Shown: in pieces, positions 7,523 to 16,442 of the stretch
Position numbering within the stretch: the stretch's first letter is position 1
How the letters are laid out: each line of letters begins with the position of its first letter
Assembly (NCBI RefSeq): GCF_001457775.1
Contig: NZ_CYSG01000005.1
Coordinates: 62,001-126,000 of the forward strand
Direction: 5' to 3'
DNA: 64,000 nucleotides
DNA from: Phaeobacter sp. CECT 5382
GTDB taxonomy: Bacteria > Pseudomonadota > Alphaproteobacteria > Rhodobacterales > Rhodobacteraceae
Program-made: the position numbers and the translations under genes
Notes under the pieces: model-generated
Databases searched by the model: none
Told to the model about the DNA's origin: nothing
What the model saw: only the letters and a program-made list of their open reading frames with translations

Positions 7523-9010
7523 ATGGCATATGAGCTGACAACAGGACGATTGGCGCGCGAGGGGTTGTTGGCCCCATCAGCACTGGACCGTGCGGCAGAG
7601 ATTCTGGCCGAGGCACAGGACGCGGGGCTGGAAACCATCCGGGTACTGTTTGCTGACCAGCACGGCATCCTGCGGGGCAAGGTGCTGGTGCTTGACGCCT
7701 TTGAGGGGTTGTTTCGCTCCGGGCTCAATGTGCCCTCGACGCTATTGCTCAAAGATACCTCGCATCGGACCGCCTTTGCGGTCTGGGGCGAGGGGGGCGC
7801 AGGACCTGCCGACACCGGAGATGCCGAAACGGCCGGGGCAGGGTTTGTGCCAATGCGCGGAGCGGGGGATGTTCTGCTGCTGCCGCGTCCGGAGACTTTT
7901 CGTATTCTGCCTTGGTCGCCACATTCGGCCTGGATCCTTTGTGATACGGTGCAGTCGGATGGTGCGCCGATCCGGTTTTCTTCCAGCCATGTGCTGCGAC
8001 AGGCTGAGGCCGAGCTGGACGCGCAGGGCCTGCAGGCCATCTTTGGCCTTGAGGTGGAGTTTCAGATTTTTGAGCGTCTGGATGCGGCCTGCACCCACAG
8101 TCAAAGCAGCATGCCCGGCGCCCCGGTGGAAACCCGCAATCTGACCCAGGGCTATCAATATCTGACCGAGACCCGCTATTCCGACTGCGAGGCGGTGCTG
8201 GATCTCATCCGTCGCAACGCGCAGGGGCTGGGTTTGCAGCTGCGCTCGGTTGAGATCGAAATGGGGCCGAGCCAGTTTGAATTCACCTTTGCGCCGCTGC
8301 CTGCAATGCAGCAGGCCGATGCCATGGTGATGTTTCGCACCATGGTCAAAGAGGTCTGCGCCCGCGCCGGGTTTCACGCCAGTTTCATGGCAAAGCCCCG
8401 GCTGGAAAACGCCATGGCCAATGGCTGGCACCTGCATCAGTCACTGATTGAGCACACGACCAAGCGCAACCTGTTTGAGCCAAACCCCGATGGCAGCCTC
8501 AGTTCTGCGGCCTCGGGCTGGATTGCCGGGCTGCTGAAACACGCGGCAGAAACCTCAGTGCTGATTGCGCCGACGGTGAACAGCTACAAACGTTACCAGC
8601 CGTTTCAGTTGGCGCCCAACCGGATCCAGTGGGGGCGCGACAATCGCGGCGCCATGCTGCGTGGGCTGATGCAGCCCGGCGACAGCGCCAGCCGGATTGA
8701 AAATCGTGCCCCGGACAGCTCTGCCAATCCCTATTTCGCCATCGCAGCACAGATCCTTGCGGGATCGGCCGGAATGGCGGCCGGTCTATCCGCACCCGCG
8801 CCAACCACCTCCCCGTATGAGGCGGGGGCTGCCCTGTTGCCGCGCTCTCTGGGGCAGGCACTGGATGCGTTTGAAGACAGCGCTTTTTTGCGATCTGCGC
8901 TGGGCGTGGAATTTGTAAGTTACCTGTCACAGCTCAAGCGGGCCGAATGGGAACGCTACCTCAATACCGTCAGCGAGTGGGAGCAGGCGGAATACTTCAA
9001 CCTGTTCTGA
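7523..9010 (+). CDS. Glutamine synthetase-like gamma-glutamyl ligase
   Basis: The 495-aa protein has the GS beta-grasp region (about residues 30-130) and the catalytic domain. Metal and substrate motifs are visible: GLEVEF at 175-180, EIEMGPSQFE near 244-253, NGWHLHQS at 300-307 (where housekeeping GS has NGSGMHxH), APTVNSYKRY, and ENRAPDSSANPY. The NGW substitution and the lack of a GlnB-linked context suggest it joins glutamate to an amine other than ammonia, as in gamma-glutamylpolyamine (PuuA) or gamma-glutamylanilide (AtdA1/TdnQ) synthases. Pairing with a Rieske oxygenase recalls the aniline pathways, but the glutaminase/amidotransferase partner is absent here. Confidence 0.88.
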   Translation: MAYELTTGRLAREGLLAPSALDRAAEILAEAQDAGLETIRVLFADQHGILRGKVLVLDAFEGLFRSGLNVPSTLLLKDTSHRTAFAVWGEGGAGPADTGDAETAGAGFVPMRGAGDVLLLPRPETFRILPWSPHSAWILCDTVQSDGAPIRFSSSHVLRQAEAELDAQGLQAIFGLEVEFQIFERLDAACTHSQSSMPGAPVETRNLTQGYQYLTETRYSDCEAVLDLIRRNAQGLGLQLRSVEIEMGPSQFEFTFAPLPAMQQADAMVMFRTMVKEVCARAGFHASFMAKPRLENAMANGWHLHQSLIEHTTKRNLFEPNPDGSLSSAASGWIAGLLKHAAETSVLIAPTVNSYKRYQPFQLAPNRIQWGRDNRGAMLRGLMQPGDSASRIENRAPDSSANPYFAIAAQILAGSAGMAAGLSAPAPTTSPYEAGAALLPRSLGQALDAFEDSAFLRSALGVEFVSYLSQLKRAEWERYLNTVSEWEQAEYFNLF

Positions 9011-9103
9011 AGGCGGGCGGTTCCATAGGCAGGTCGTTCCAAAGTAGCTCCAAAGTCACGCGAAAGTCAGGAAGTGCCGTATTGGATGCAAAAGCGACAG
9101 ATC

Positions 9104-9140
9104 AGGGCGCAATTGCGCCTTGAATGCCCCGGGGGGCATT
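9104..9140 (+). other. Two tandem hairpins between the GS-like gene and the riboswitch
   Basis: GGCGC-AATT-GCGCC (9106-9119) is followed at once by AATGCCCC-GG-GGGGCATT (9123-9140), just 5' of the riboswitch. There is no T-run. They may end the upstream transcript or belong to the riboswitch leader. Confidence 0.4.
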
Positions 9141-9152
9141 GGTAATCTGCGT

Positions 9153-9337
9153 GCGTGCACAGGGGAGAACCGACGCCACGCAGCCGCCGCGCTGCTTGAG
9201 CACGGTGCCGAAGGAGCAACCGCCCCGGAAACTCTCAGGCAAAAGGGACCTTGTGCACGGCAAAGACTCTGGAGAGAGCGCAGGGAAACCCGCGCCGCCG
9301 AAGGGATAACGATCTCAGGCGAAGGGACAGAGGGGGC
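9153..9337 (+). promoter_or_regulatory. Tandem glycine riboswitch
   Basis: Two glycine aptamers in series precede gcvH. Aptamer 1 (about 9153-9259) has a P1 stem from the two GTGCAC segments (9155-9160 and 9253-9258) and the conserved core pieces GCCGAAGGAGCAACC and AAACTCTCAGGCAAAAGGGA. Aptamer 2 (about 9264-9337) repeats the core as GCCGAAGGGATAACG and ATCTCAGGCGAAGGGACAGAG. The arrangement matches the known glycine-sensing class that activates glycine cleavage genes. About 180 bases separate it from gcvH and should hold the expression platform. An 8-bp hairpin (9449-9467, loop TCG) is the clearest structure there. Confidence 0.93.
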
Positions 9338-9517
9338 ATCATTCCGCACAGGGCCTGCTCCTCGTGGGCAAATGCCGCGTGCGGGCAAAGGATGCCGGAG
9401 GGTCTTGTGCAGATCCAGTTGATCAAGCCGGCCCCGGTTGTAAGGGGGAATCGTTGTCGCAACGATTGAACCTGCAATTGGGACAAAACGAACGCTAGGC
9501 TAAACGGGACCAATACT

Positions 9518-9877
9518 ATGAAATTTACCGAAGAACACGAATGGCTGGACGTGGATGGCGATGTGGTGACCGTGGGCATCACCGCCCATGCCGCCGAACA
9601 GCTGGGCGATGTGGTCTTTATCGAGCTGCCCGAGGTTGGCGACGAGTTTGCCAAAGATGATGAGATCGTGGTGATCGAATCCGTCAAGGCCGCCTCGGAT
9701 ATTCTGTCGCCACTGGATGGCGAAGTGGTTGAGGTCAACCAAGCCCTCACCGAGACCCCCGGCAAGGTGAACGAAGATGCCCAAGGCGATGCCTGGTTCT
9801 TCAAGCTCAAGGTCGCCGATATGTCGCCGATGGACGACTATATGGAAGAACCTGCCTACAAGAACTTCATCAGCTAA
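9518..9877 (+). CDS. gcvH: Glycine cleavage system H protein
   Basis: Lipoyl carrier that shuttles the aminomethyl group between the P, T and L proteins of glycine cleavage. It has 119 aa, close to the usual length of about 125. The lipoylated lysine is K57 in ESVKAAS, within a single lipoyl domain. The gene comes first after the tandem glycine riboswitch and is followed by a terminator-like hairpin and gcvP. gcvT, often the first gene of this operon, is not in the window. Confidence 0.97.
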   Translation: MKFTEEHEWLDVDGDVVTVGITAHAAEQLGDVVFIELPEVGDEFAKDDEIVVIESVKAASDILSPLDGEVVEVNQALTETPGKVNEDAQGDAWFFKLKVADMSPMDDYMEEPAYKNFIS

Positions 9878-9885
9878 ATCTTTCC

Positions 9886-9916
9886 CCCGCCGTGCCACAA
9901 GGTTCGGCGGGTTTTT
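9886..9916 (+). terminator. Terminator-like hairpin between gcvH and gcvP
   Basis: Stem CCCGCCG (9886-9892) / CGGCGGG (9905-9911), followed by TTTTT. It could make gcvP expression lower than gcvH or force a separate promoter in the 190-base gap. Confidence 0.65.
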
Positions 9917-10074
9917 CATATCTGACTACCGCTGAGATCTGACCGCGGTTTGACTGCGCTGAGCGTGTGAACGGGTTTGCCCGATTGCATCCCTGCGGCC
10001 TTTGATCTGTTGTCCCGTACCGCGATATCAATCCAACCCGACCCGACCCAAATCGAACCGACAGGAGGCATGTG

Positions 10075-12915
10075 ATGCCTTTCACCCCGACCGACTACCT
10101 TCCTTATGATTTTGCCAACCGCCGCCACATTGGCCCCTCTCCCGAAGAGATGACCGCGATGCTCGAGGTGGTTGGTGCCGCGAGCCTCGATGCGCTGATC
10201 GAAGACACTGTTCCGGCCTCGATCCGGCAGGCGCAGCCGCTGGATTTTGGCCGCCCGCTGTCAGAGCGCGAGCTGCTGTTTCACATGCGCGAAGTGGCCG
10301 ACAAGAACCAGCTGCTGACCTCGCTCATCGGGCAGGGCTATCATGGCACCGTGACGCCGCCAGCCATCCAGCGCAATATTCTGGAAAACCCCGCTTGGTA
10401 CACCGCCTATACGCCCTATCAGCCAGAAATCTCGCAGGGCCGACTTGAGGCGCTGCTAAATTTCCAGACGATGATATCTGATCTGACCGGGCTGGAGGTG
10501 GCCAATGCCTCCTTGCTGGACGAAGGCACTGCAGCGGCTGAGGCGATGACCATGGCGCAGCGTCTGGCCAAATCCAAGGCAAAGGCGTTTTTTGTCGATC
10601 GTGACTGCCACCCGCAGACCATCGCGGTGGTGCAGACCCGGGCGCAGCCTTTGGACATCGAAGTGATTGTTGGCAACCCAGATAAGCTACAGGCCGATCA
10701 AGTCTTTGGCGCTTTGTTCCAATATCCCGGCACCTATGGCCATGTGCGTGATTTCACACCTCAGATGGAAGCGCTGCATGCGGCAAAGGCCATTGGCGTG
10801 GTAGCGGCAGACCCACTGGCGCTGACCCTGCTGAAAGAACCGGGCGCCATGGGTGTTGATATCGCGGTGGGCTCGACCCAGCGCTTTGGTGTGCCCATGG
10901 GGGCGGGTGGTCCCCATGCGGCCTATATGGCGACGCGTGATGCCTATAAACGGTCGATGCCGGGGCGTATTGTTGGTGTCTCGATCGACGCTCAGGGCAA
11001 CAAGGCCTACCGTTTGTCGCTGCAAACCCGCGAGCAGCATATCCGTCGCGAAAAAGCCACCTCGAATGTGTGCACCGCGCAGGCGCTGCTGGCCGTCATG
11101 GCCTCGATGTATGCGGTGTTTCACGGCCCCAAGGGGCTGCAGGCCATCGCCCAGCGGATCCATCGCAAGACCGTGCGTCTGGCACGCGGGCTCGAAGAGG
11201 CCGGCTTCAAGGTCGACCCCAAGAGCTTTTTTGATACCATCACCGTGGATGTGGGCCCGTTGCAGGCCGCAGTGCTGAAATCGGCGCTGGACGAAGGCAT
11301 CAACCTGCGCCGTGTTGGCGAAACCCGTGTTGGCATCACTCTGGACGAGACCACTCGGCGCGAAACCACCGAGGCCGTCTGGCGGGCTTTTGGTATCGAG
11401 CGTGAAGATGATGAACTGGCGCCAGAGTATCGCGTGCCGCAGGATATGCACCGCAAATCCGACTACCTGACCCATCCGATTTTCCACATGAACCGGGCCG
11501 AGACCGAGATGATGCGCTACATGCGCCGTCTGGCGGATCGCGATCTGGCGCTGGATCGCGCGATGATCCCGCTGGGGTCTTGCACCATGAAGCTCAACGC
11601 AGCGGCTGAGATGATGCCGCTCAGCTGGCCCGAGTTTGCCCATATCCACCCCTTTGCGCCCGCCACGCAGCAGGCGGGCTATGGCGAGATGCTGACGGAT
11701 CTGTCGGCCAAGCTTTGCGAGATCACCGGCTATGATGCGATCTCGATGCAGCCCAATTCGGGCGCGCAGGGCGAATATGCCGGTCTGTTGACCATTGCCG
11801 CCTATCACCGCGCTCAGGGGCAGGGGCACCGCAATATCTGCCTGATTCCAATGTCGGCCCATGGCACCAATCCGGCCTCGGCGCAGATGGTTGGCTGGAA
11901 GGTGGTGGTGATCAAATCGGCAGAAAACGGCGATATCGATCTGGAGGATTTCCGCGCCAAGGCTGAAAAACACAGTGAAAACCTGGCGGGTTGCATGATC
12001 ACCTACCCGTCGACCCACGGGGTGTTCGAGGAAACCGTGCATGAGGTCTGCCAGATCACCCATGATCATGGCGGTCAGGTCTATATCGATGGCGCCAATA
12101 TGAACGCGATGGTGGGGCTCAGCCGTCCCGGTGATCTGGGCGGCGACGTCAGCCACCTGAACCTACACAAGACCTTTGCCATTCCGCATGGTGGTGGCGG
12201 CCCCGGCATGGGACCAATCGGTGTCAAATCGCATCTCACGGCGCATTTGCCGGGCCACCCGGAACTGGGCGGCGAAGAAGGGCCGGTGTCTGCGGCGCCA
12301 TATGGGTCGGCTTCGATCCTGACGATTTCATGGGCCTATTGCCTGATGATGGGCGGGGCGGGGCTGACGCAGGCGACCAAGGTTGCGATCCTGAACGCCA
12401 ACTACATCGCCAAGCGGCTCGAGGGGGCTTACGGCGTGCTTTACAAAGGCCCGACGGGCCGGGTGGCGCATGAATGCATTCTCGACACGCGCCCCTTTGC
12501 CGACAGTGCCAATGTGACCGTGGATGATGTTGCCAAGCGTTTGATCGACAGCGGTTTTCACGCCCCCACCATGTCCTGGCCGGTGGCTGGCACCCTGATG
12601 GTGGAGCCGACTGAATCAGAAACCAAGGCAGAGCTGGATCGTTTTGTCGATGCCATGCTGTCGATCCGCGCCGAGGTACAGGCCATCGAGGAGGGCGCGA
12701 TTGACGCGGAGAACAACCCGCTGAAACATGCGCCCCACACGATGGAGGATCTGGTGAAAGATTGGGATCGCCCTTACAGCCGTGAACAGGGCTGTTTTCC
12801 ACCGGGTGCCTTCCGGGTCGACAAGTACTGGCCGCCGGTCAACCGTGTCGACAATGCCTATGGCGACCGCCATCTGATCTGCACCTGCCCACCATTGGAA
12901 GACTACTTAGACTAA
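10075..12915 (+). CDS. gcvP: Glycine dehydrogenase (decarboxylating), P protein
   Basis: PLP enzyme that decarboxylates glycine and passes the aminomethyl group to GcvH. At 946 aa it is the long, single-chain form. The pyridoxal lysine is K699 in the [15 protein letters not shown] motif. The N-terminal RRHIGPS segment and both halves of the fused aminotransferase fold are present. AGGAGG at 10063-10068 fits the ATG at 10075; a GTG at 10072 is in frame but too close. It lies 197 bases after gcvH and is followed by an intrinsic terminator. Confidence 0.97.
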   Translation: MPFTPTDYLPYDFANRRHIGPSPEEMTAMLEVVGAASLDALIEDTVPASIRQAQPLDFGRPLSERELLFHMREVADKNQLLTSLIGQGYHGTVTPPAIQRNILENPAWYTAYTPYQPEISQGRLEALLNFQTMISDLTGLEVANASLLDEGTAAAEAMTMAQRLAKSKAKAFFVDRDCHPQTIAVVQTRAQPLDIEVIVGNPDKLQADQVFGALFQYPGTYGHVRDFTPQMEALHAAKAIGVVAADPLALTLLKEPGAMGVDIAVGSTQRFGVPMGAGGPHAAYMATRDAYKRSMPGRIVGVSIDAQGNKAYRLSLQTREQHIRREKATSNVCTAQALLAVMASMYAVFHGPKGLQAIAQRIHRKTVRLARGLEEAGFKVDPKSFFDTITVDVGPLQAAVLKSALDEGINLRRVGETRVGITLDETTRRETTEAVWRAFGIEREDDELAPEYRVPQDMHRKSDYLTHPIFHMNRAETEMMRYMRRLADRDLALDRAMIPLGSCTMKLNAAAEMMPLSWPEFAHIHPFAPATQQAGYGEMLTDLSAKLCEITGYDAISMQPNSGAQGEYAGLLTIAAYHRAQGQGHRNICLIPMSAHGTNPASAQMVGWKVVVIKSAENGDIDLEDFRAKAEKHSENLAGCMITYPSTHGVFEETVHEVCQITHDHGGQVYIDGANMNAMVGLSRPGDLGGDVSHLNLHKTFAIPHGGGGPGMGPIGVKSHLTAHLPGHPELGGEEGPVSAAPYGSASILTISWAYCLMMGGAGLTQATKVAILNANYIAKRLEGAYGVLYKGPTGRVAHECILDTRPFADSANVTVDDVAKRLIDSGFHAPTMSWPVAGTLMVEPTESETKAELDRFVDAMLSIRAEVQAIEEGAIDAENNPLKHAPHTMEDLVKDWDRPYSREQGCFPPGAFRVDKYWPPVNRVDNAYGDRHLICTCPPLEDYLD

Positions 12916-12947
12916 AACCCGATTTGGGTTTTCGAATGCACCTACTC

Positions 12948-12975
12948 AACCGGCCTCGCAATCGAGGCCGGTTTT
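12948..12975 (+). terminator. Intrinsic terminator after gcvP
   Basis: An 11-bp stem AACCGGCCTCG / CGAGGCCGGTT with loop CAAT, then TT. A smaller AACCC/GGGTT hairpin at the gcvP stop precedes it. Confidence 0.8.
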
Positions 12976-13166
12976 CCATTTGGTGGAAATGCGCGAGAGA
13001 TTGTTCAATAGGCGCACATCCTTTGCATGATAATAGATTTCTAAATGCTCCTTTTTAGTGTGCGCAGTCCCGCGACGTCATGCTTGTCTGGAATCGGGGC
13101 GAGACCAATCATCCGCGCAAAGCCAGATCTAAAAACTGGCGCAATTTTCGCGGGGGGAGATGCAAG

Positions 13167-14891
13167 ATGAAATGGGTGGTGCGAATTCTGAAAGGGCTGG
13201 GCTTTGCTCTGCTGCTGGCGGTTGCGGCCAGCTGGTATCTGATGCGTCCTGAGACCGTGCCCATGAGGCTGGTGCTGACAGGGGGAGACATCATCACCAT
13301 GGCCGAGGGGGAGGCAGAGCCGCCCGAAGCGCTGTTGATCGAAGACGGCATTATCACCCAAACCGGGAGCCTAGCAGAGCTGAAATCCAGCGGTGCCCCG
13401 GTTCACGACCTGAAGGGCGCGGTGCTGACCCCCGGGCTGATCGAACCGCACACCCACCCGATTGCCACAGCTTTGCTGGGGGCTGCCGTGGATATCAGCG
13501 GCTTCAAATATGCCTCGCGGGCTGCTGTCATGCGGGCGCTTGCGGCGGCCTCGGATGGCTACTCCCCGACGCCCTGGCTGGTGGCCTATGGCTGGGATCC
13601 GGTGGCGATTGCCGATCTGTCACCGCCCACCCTGGCAGAGCTGGACGCGATTGCGCCGGACCGGCCCATGGTGGTGATCACCCAGATGCTGCATGAGGTT
13701 TTTGCCAATACGGCTGCGATACGGGCCGCAGGCATTTCGCTTGTCTCGACCGAGCCGGCTGAGGGCGTGATCCGGGATGCCGAAGGCCGCGCCACGGGTG
13801 CCTTTCGTGAATTGGCAGCGGTAAACAGTATTCTGGCTGCCATGCCGACAGCAGATCCCGCCATGGTCGAAATTCTGGTGCGCAAGGAATATGCCGCCTA
13901 CGCCAAGGCGGGCTATACCAGCATCGGCATCACCGGTGCGGTGGGCAAACATGCCGACCCGGTAGGTTTGCTGGCGCAGATCGGGACAAGCCAGCCGCCG
14001 GTCCGCAGTTATCTTTATCTGTTGCCGGATCAGCAGGCAGATCTGGGCGGCAGTGATGATTTTCGCATTCTGGGCACCAAATACTGGATGGATGGCTCGC
14101 CTTTTACCGGTGGTGCTGCCTTTGCCGAGGCCTATGAACACAGTGATCTGACCTCGGATAGGATGCATATCCCGCATGGGCATCTTGGCCCGGTGACCTA
14201 TGAGGCTGCGGATTTTGAAGCCAAGGTGGCCGATTTGCAGGCCGCCGGGCACCAGATCGCGGTGCATGCGCAGGGGGAGCGCGCCATTGATCAGGTGCTG
14301 GATGCGTTTGAGGCCGCAGGACCTGCGCCAGGGCTGTCGCACCGGATGGAACATAACGCCCTGATCACCCCGGCGCAGATCACCCGCGCCAAGACGCTTG
14401 GCATCAGCCTCGGCTTTTTTGTCGACCATATCTACTATTACGGCGATGCGCTGCCCGACATCGTCGGCACGCGCGCTGAACGCTACATGCCGGTCGGGGC
14501 TGCGATGCGGGCGGGTGTTGTCACCACGCTGCATGGCGACCACCCGGCCTCGCCGATTGACCCGCTGCGCACACTGCGCACCGCCGTTGACCGGATGTCG
14601 GTGTCCGGCCAAAGCCAGACCGCACCGGATCAGGCCATCAGTCGGCACGAGGCGCTGGCGGCCATGACCCTCAATGCGGCGCGCCAATTAGGGCAGGGCG
14701 ATCTGATCGGATCGATCGAGGTGGGCAAACGGGCCGATTTCACCCTGTTCAATGGCAACCCGCTCAGCGGTGACTGGGACGCGTTGTCGGTCGCGGGCAC
14801 CTGGAAAGACGGCCAGCCCGCCCATACCGGGATCAGCAGCTGGCTGCACATTGGCCCTGCCTGGACTGCGGCCAAGAACATGCTGTTTTAA
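13167..14891 (+). CDS. Membrane-anchored amidohydrolase (YtcJ-like, amidohydrolase_3)
   Basis: Metal-dependent hydrolase of 574 aa. An N-terminal hydrophobic segment (about residues 7-25) should anchor it to the membrane or export it. The amidohydrolase barrel follows, with the metal motif EPHTHP, then HAQGERAI, SHRMEHNAL and a late HGDHP. The C-terminal part ends with the usual GKRADFTLF composite-domain strand. The frame opens at 13080, but GGGGGGAGA at 13152-13160 sets the ATG at 13167. Substrate is unknown: family members act on amides, exocyclic amines or carbamates. Its own terminator follows, and the gene appears monocistronic. Confidence 0.85.
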   Translation: MKWVVRILKGLGFALLLAVAASWYLMRPETVPMRLVLTGGDIITMAEGEAEPPEALLIEDGIITQTGSLAELKSSGAPVHDLKGAVLTPGLIEPHTHPIATALLGAAVDISGFKYASRAAVMRALAAASDGYSPTPWLVAYGWDPVAIADLSPPTLAELDAIAPDRPMVVITQMLHEVFANTAAIRAAGISLVSTEPAEGVIRDAEGRATGAFRELAAVNSILAAMPTADPAMVEILVRKEYAAYAKAGYTSIGITGAVGKHADPVGLLAQIGTSQPPVRSYLYLLPDQQADLGGSDDFRILGTKYWMDGSPFTGGAAFAEAYEHSDLTSDRMHIPHGHLGPVTYEAADFEAKVADLQAAGHQIAVHAQGERAIDQVLDAFEAAGPAPGLSHRMEHNALITPAQITRAKTLGISLGFFVDHIYYYGDALPDIVGTRAERYMPVGAAMRAGVVTTLHGDHPASPIDPLRTLRTAVDRMSVSGQSQTAPDQAISRHEALAAMTLNAARQLGQGDLIGSIEVGKRADFTLFNGNPLSGDWDALSVAGTWKDGQPAHTGISSWLHIGPAWTAAKNMLF

Positions 14892-14917
14892 AGCTCTGGT
14901 TCTGACGCCGGCATTTG

Positions 14918-14943
14918 CGGCCCCCGAAAACCGGGGGCCGTTT
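14918..14943 (+). terminator. Terminator after the amidohydrolase
   Basis: A 9-bp stem CGGCCCCCG / CGGGGGCCG with an A-rich loop, followed by TTT. The T-run is short. Confidence 0.65.
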
Positions 14944-14972
14944 CAGTTCGAGTGACGTGTTGCGGATGGGTC

Positions 14973-15009
14973 AGACTATGTGATCACTCAGACTTTGATC
15001 ACATAGTCT
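14973..15009. other. Perfect 14-bp hairpin across the stop codon of the cupin gene
   Basis: AGACTATGTGATCA and its exact complement flank a 9-base loop that contains the minus-strand TGA stop at 14988-14990. No T-run follows on either strand. It lies between convergent genes and may act as a bidirectional 3'-end structure. Confidence 0.7.
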
Positions 15010-15335
15010 TTGACGGTGGTCTCAATCACTTCCCAGATGCCTTCAAATCCGGGGCGGATCAGAAAGCTGTCGCCAGCCTTGAGCACCTGTTCACTGCCGT
15101 CGCTGCCTTTGAGAACCGACTGCCCCTCGCGGATGCGGCAATACTCCCATTCGTCATAGCTGACGCGCCAGGCGCCGGGCGTGGATTGCCAGATCCCGGC
15201 ATAGAGCCCGTCGGCTTCGCGCTCTTCGATGTCCCAGGTGGTGAAAACCGGATCGCCCGAGACCAGTTTTTCGGGCGCGGGACGTTCGGTTGTCGGGGTG
15301 ACTGCGGAGGTGTCTACGAGTTGGAACAGATCCAT
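14988..15335 (-). CDS. Cupin domain protein (DUF861/cupin_3 type)
   Basis: Single small cupin of 115 aa. The core strands are visible as GIWQSTPGAWRVSYDEWEYC, then GDSFLIRPGFEGIWEV. The WEYC and tryptophan-rich pattern is typical of the cupin_3 group, which lacks the full two-histidine/glutamate metal set, so a catalytic metal site is not obvious. The start at 15335 has AGAAGG six bases upstream; a longer frame to 15365 lacks this. The hydroxyacid dehydrogenase gene stands 45 bases upstream on the same strand, so the two may be co-transcribed. No specific reaction can be given. Confidence 0.78.
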   Translation of the reverse strand: MDLFQLVDTSAVTPTTERPAPEKLVSGDPVFTTWDIEEREADGLYAGIWQSTPGAWRVSYDEWEYCRIREGQSVLKGSDGSEQVLKAGDSFLIRPGFEGIWEVIETTVKDYVIKV

Positions 15336-15380
15336 GTTTGGCCTTCTTTGCGAAATGTCAGTCAATCGTTTTTGGGTAAA

Positions 15381-16316
15381 TCAGTAGCCGCGCTTACGGT
15401 CTACCGCATGCAGCAGCGGCTCTCCGGCTGTCAGGCGCCGGTAGTTTTCCATCACATCTTCCAGCGCATTGCCCAGATGCCAGCCCGAGACATGCGGGGT
15501 GATCGTCACATTCGGGTGCTGCCACAATGGATCCTGCGCAGGCAGCGGCTCGGTGCACAGCACATCAAGCACCGCATGGCCGGGTCTGCCCTGATCCAGT
15601 GCTGCGATCAGCGCGGTTTCATCCACCAGATCACCGCGCCCGGCGTTGATGAAGGTAGCACCGGGTTTCATCGCCGCCAGTGTTTGCGCATTGATCAGCC
15701 CGCGGGTCTCGGTTGTCGACGGCAGTATGGCGCAGATATAGTCACATAGGTTCAGCATCGGCTCCAACGCCTCTGCGCCATGATGGCAGCGCACCCCTTC
15801 GATCTGCTTGGGAGAACGGCTCCAGCCATGAACCTCAAAGCCCAAGTCACGCATCAGTGCAGCCGTGAGACCACCGATATGGCCGAGACCCAGCACGCCG
15901 ACACGGGTCTTGTGGCTCTGTTTCGGGGCCAGCGGCTCCCAGGCGGTGCGGGCCTGACTGGCGGCATGGGCGGCGATGTTGCGCTGACCCTGCAACACAT
16001 AGGCAAGGCAGTATTCAGCAATCTCGCGGGCGGGCTCCAGCGGTTTCAACCGGGCCACCTGCACATGCGGGGCGATGGCCGGGTGGGCGACGATGGTTTC
16101 CACCCCGGCGCCCAGTTTCTGCACCAAAGCCAGGTTGGGCAGGCGCGCGGGCAGGTCGGGATCCAGTTTCGATACCGCCAGCACTGTCACCTCGGTCAGA
16201 TCGCCCGGGTTGGCGAGAGTGCGGATATCGACAGTGGGCATGATCCGGCGCAGCTCATCGGCGAGCTCCGTGTCGCGATACCATCCGTCGTGCCCGATAT
16301 TGACCAATAGCGCCAT
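15381..16316 (-). CDS. D-2-hydroxyacid dehydrogenase (glyoxylate/hydroxypyruvate reductase-like)
   Basis: NAD(P)-dependent reductase of 2-oxoacids, 311 aa. The nucleotide fold has GVLGLGHIGG. The catalytic triad of the family is present as Arg in INAGRGDLVD, Glu in TEPLP and His in TPHVSGWH. The length and the GWSRS segment after the Rossmann strand resemble the GhrA group acting on glyoxylate and hydroxypyruvate. AAGGGGAA before 16316 sets the start; the longer frame to 16355 has no good site. Glyoxylate from the AllA reaction is a plausible but unproven substrate. Confidence 0.88.
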   Translation of the reverse strand: MALLVNIGHDGWYRDTELADELRRIMPTVDIRTLANPGDLTEVTVLAVSKLDPDLPARLPNLALVQKLGAGVETIVAHPAIAPHVQVARLKPLEPAREIAEYCLAYVLQGQRNIAAHAASQARTAWEPLAPKQSHKTRVGVLGLGHIGGLTAALMRDLGFEVHGWSRSPKQIEGVRCHHGAEALEPMLNLCDYICAILPSTTETRGLINAQTLAAMKPGATFINAGRGDLVDETALIAALDQGRPGHAVLDVLCTEPLPAQDPLWQHPNVTITPHVSGWHLGNALEDVMENYRRLTAGEPLLHAVDRKRGY

Positions 16317-16442
16317 GGCTGTTCCCCTTCGTCGCTTTTTGTCCCATGCGGCCATGACGTCCCGTCACTGCGCTGGACAGTTCTTGGCCGACTAAGCCAT
16401 GGTTTTTGCAAGAGTGAAAGCGGCAGCGGAGGAGAATTTGAG

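Noticed and set aside
10687-12156. A 489-codon minus-strand open frame opposite gcvP
   Set aside because: Composition is an antisense shadow; gcvP is full length with its PLP motif on the other strand.
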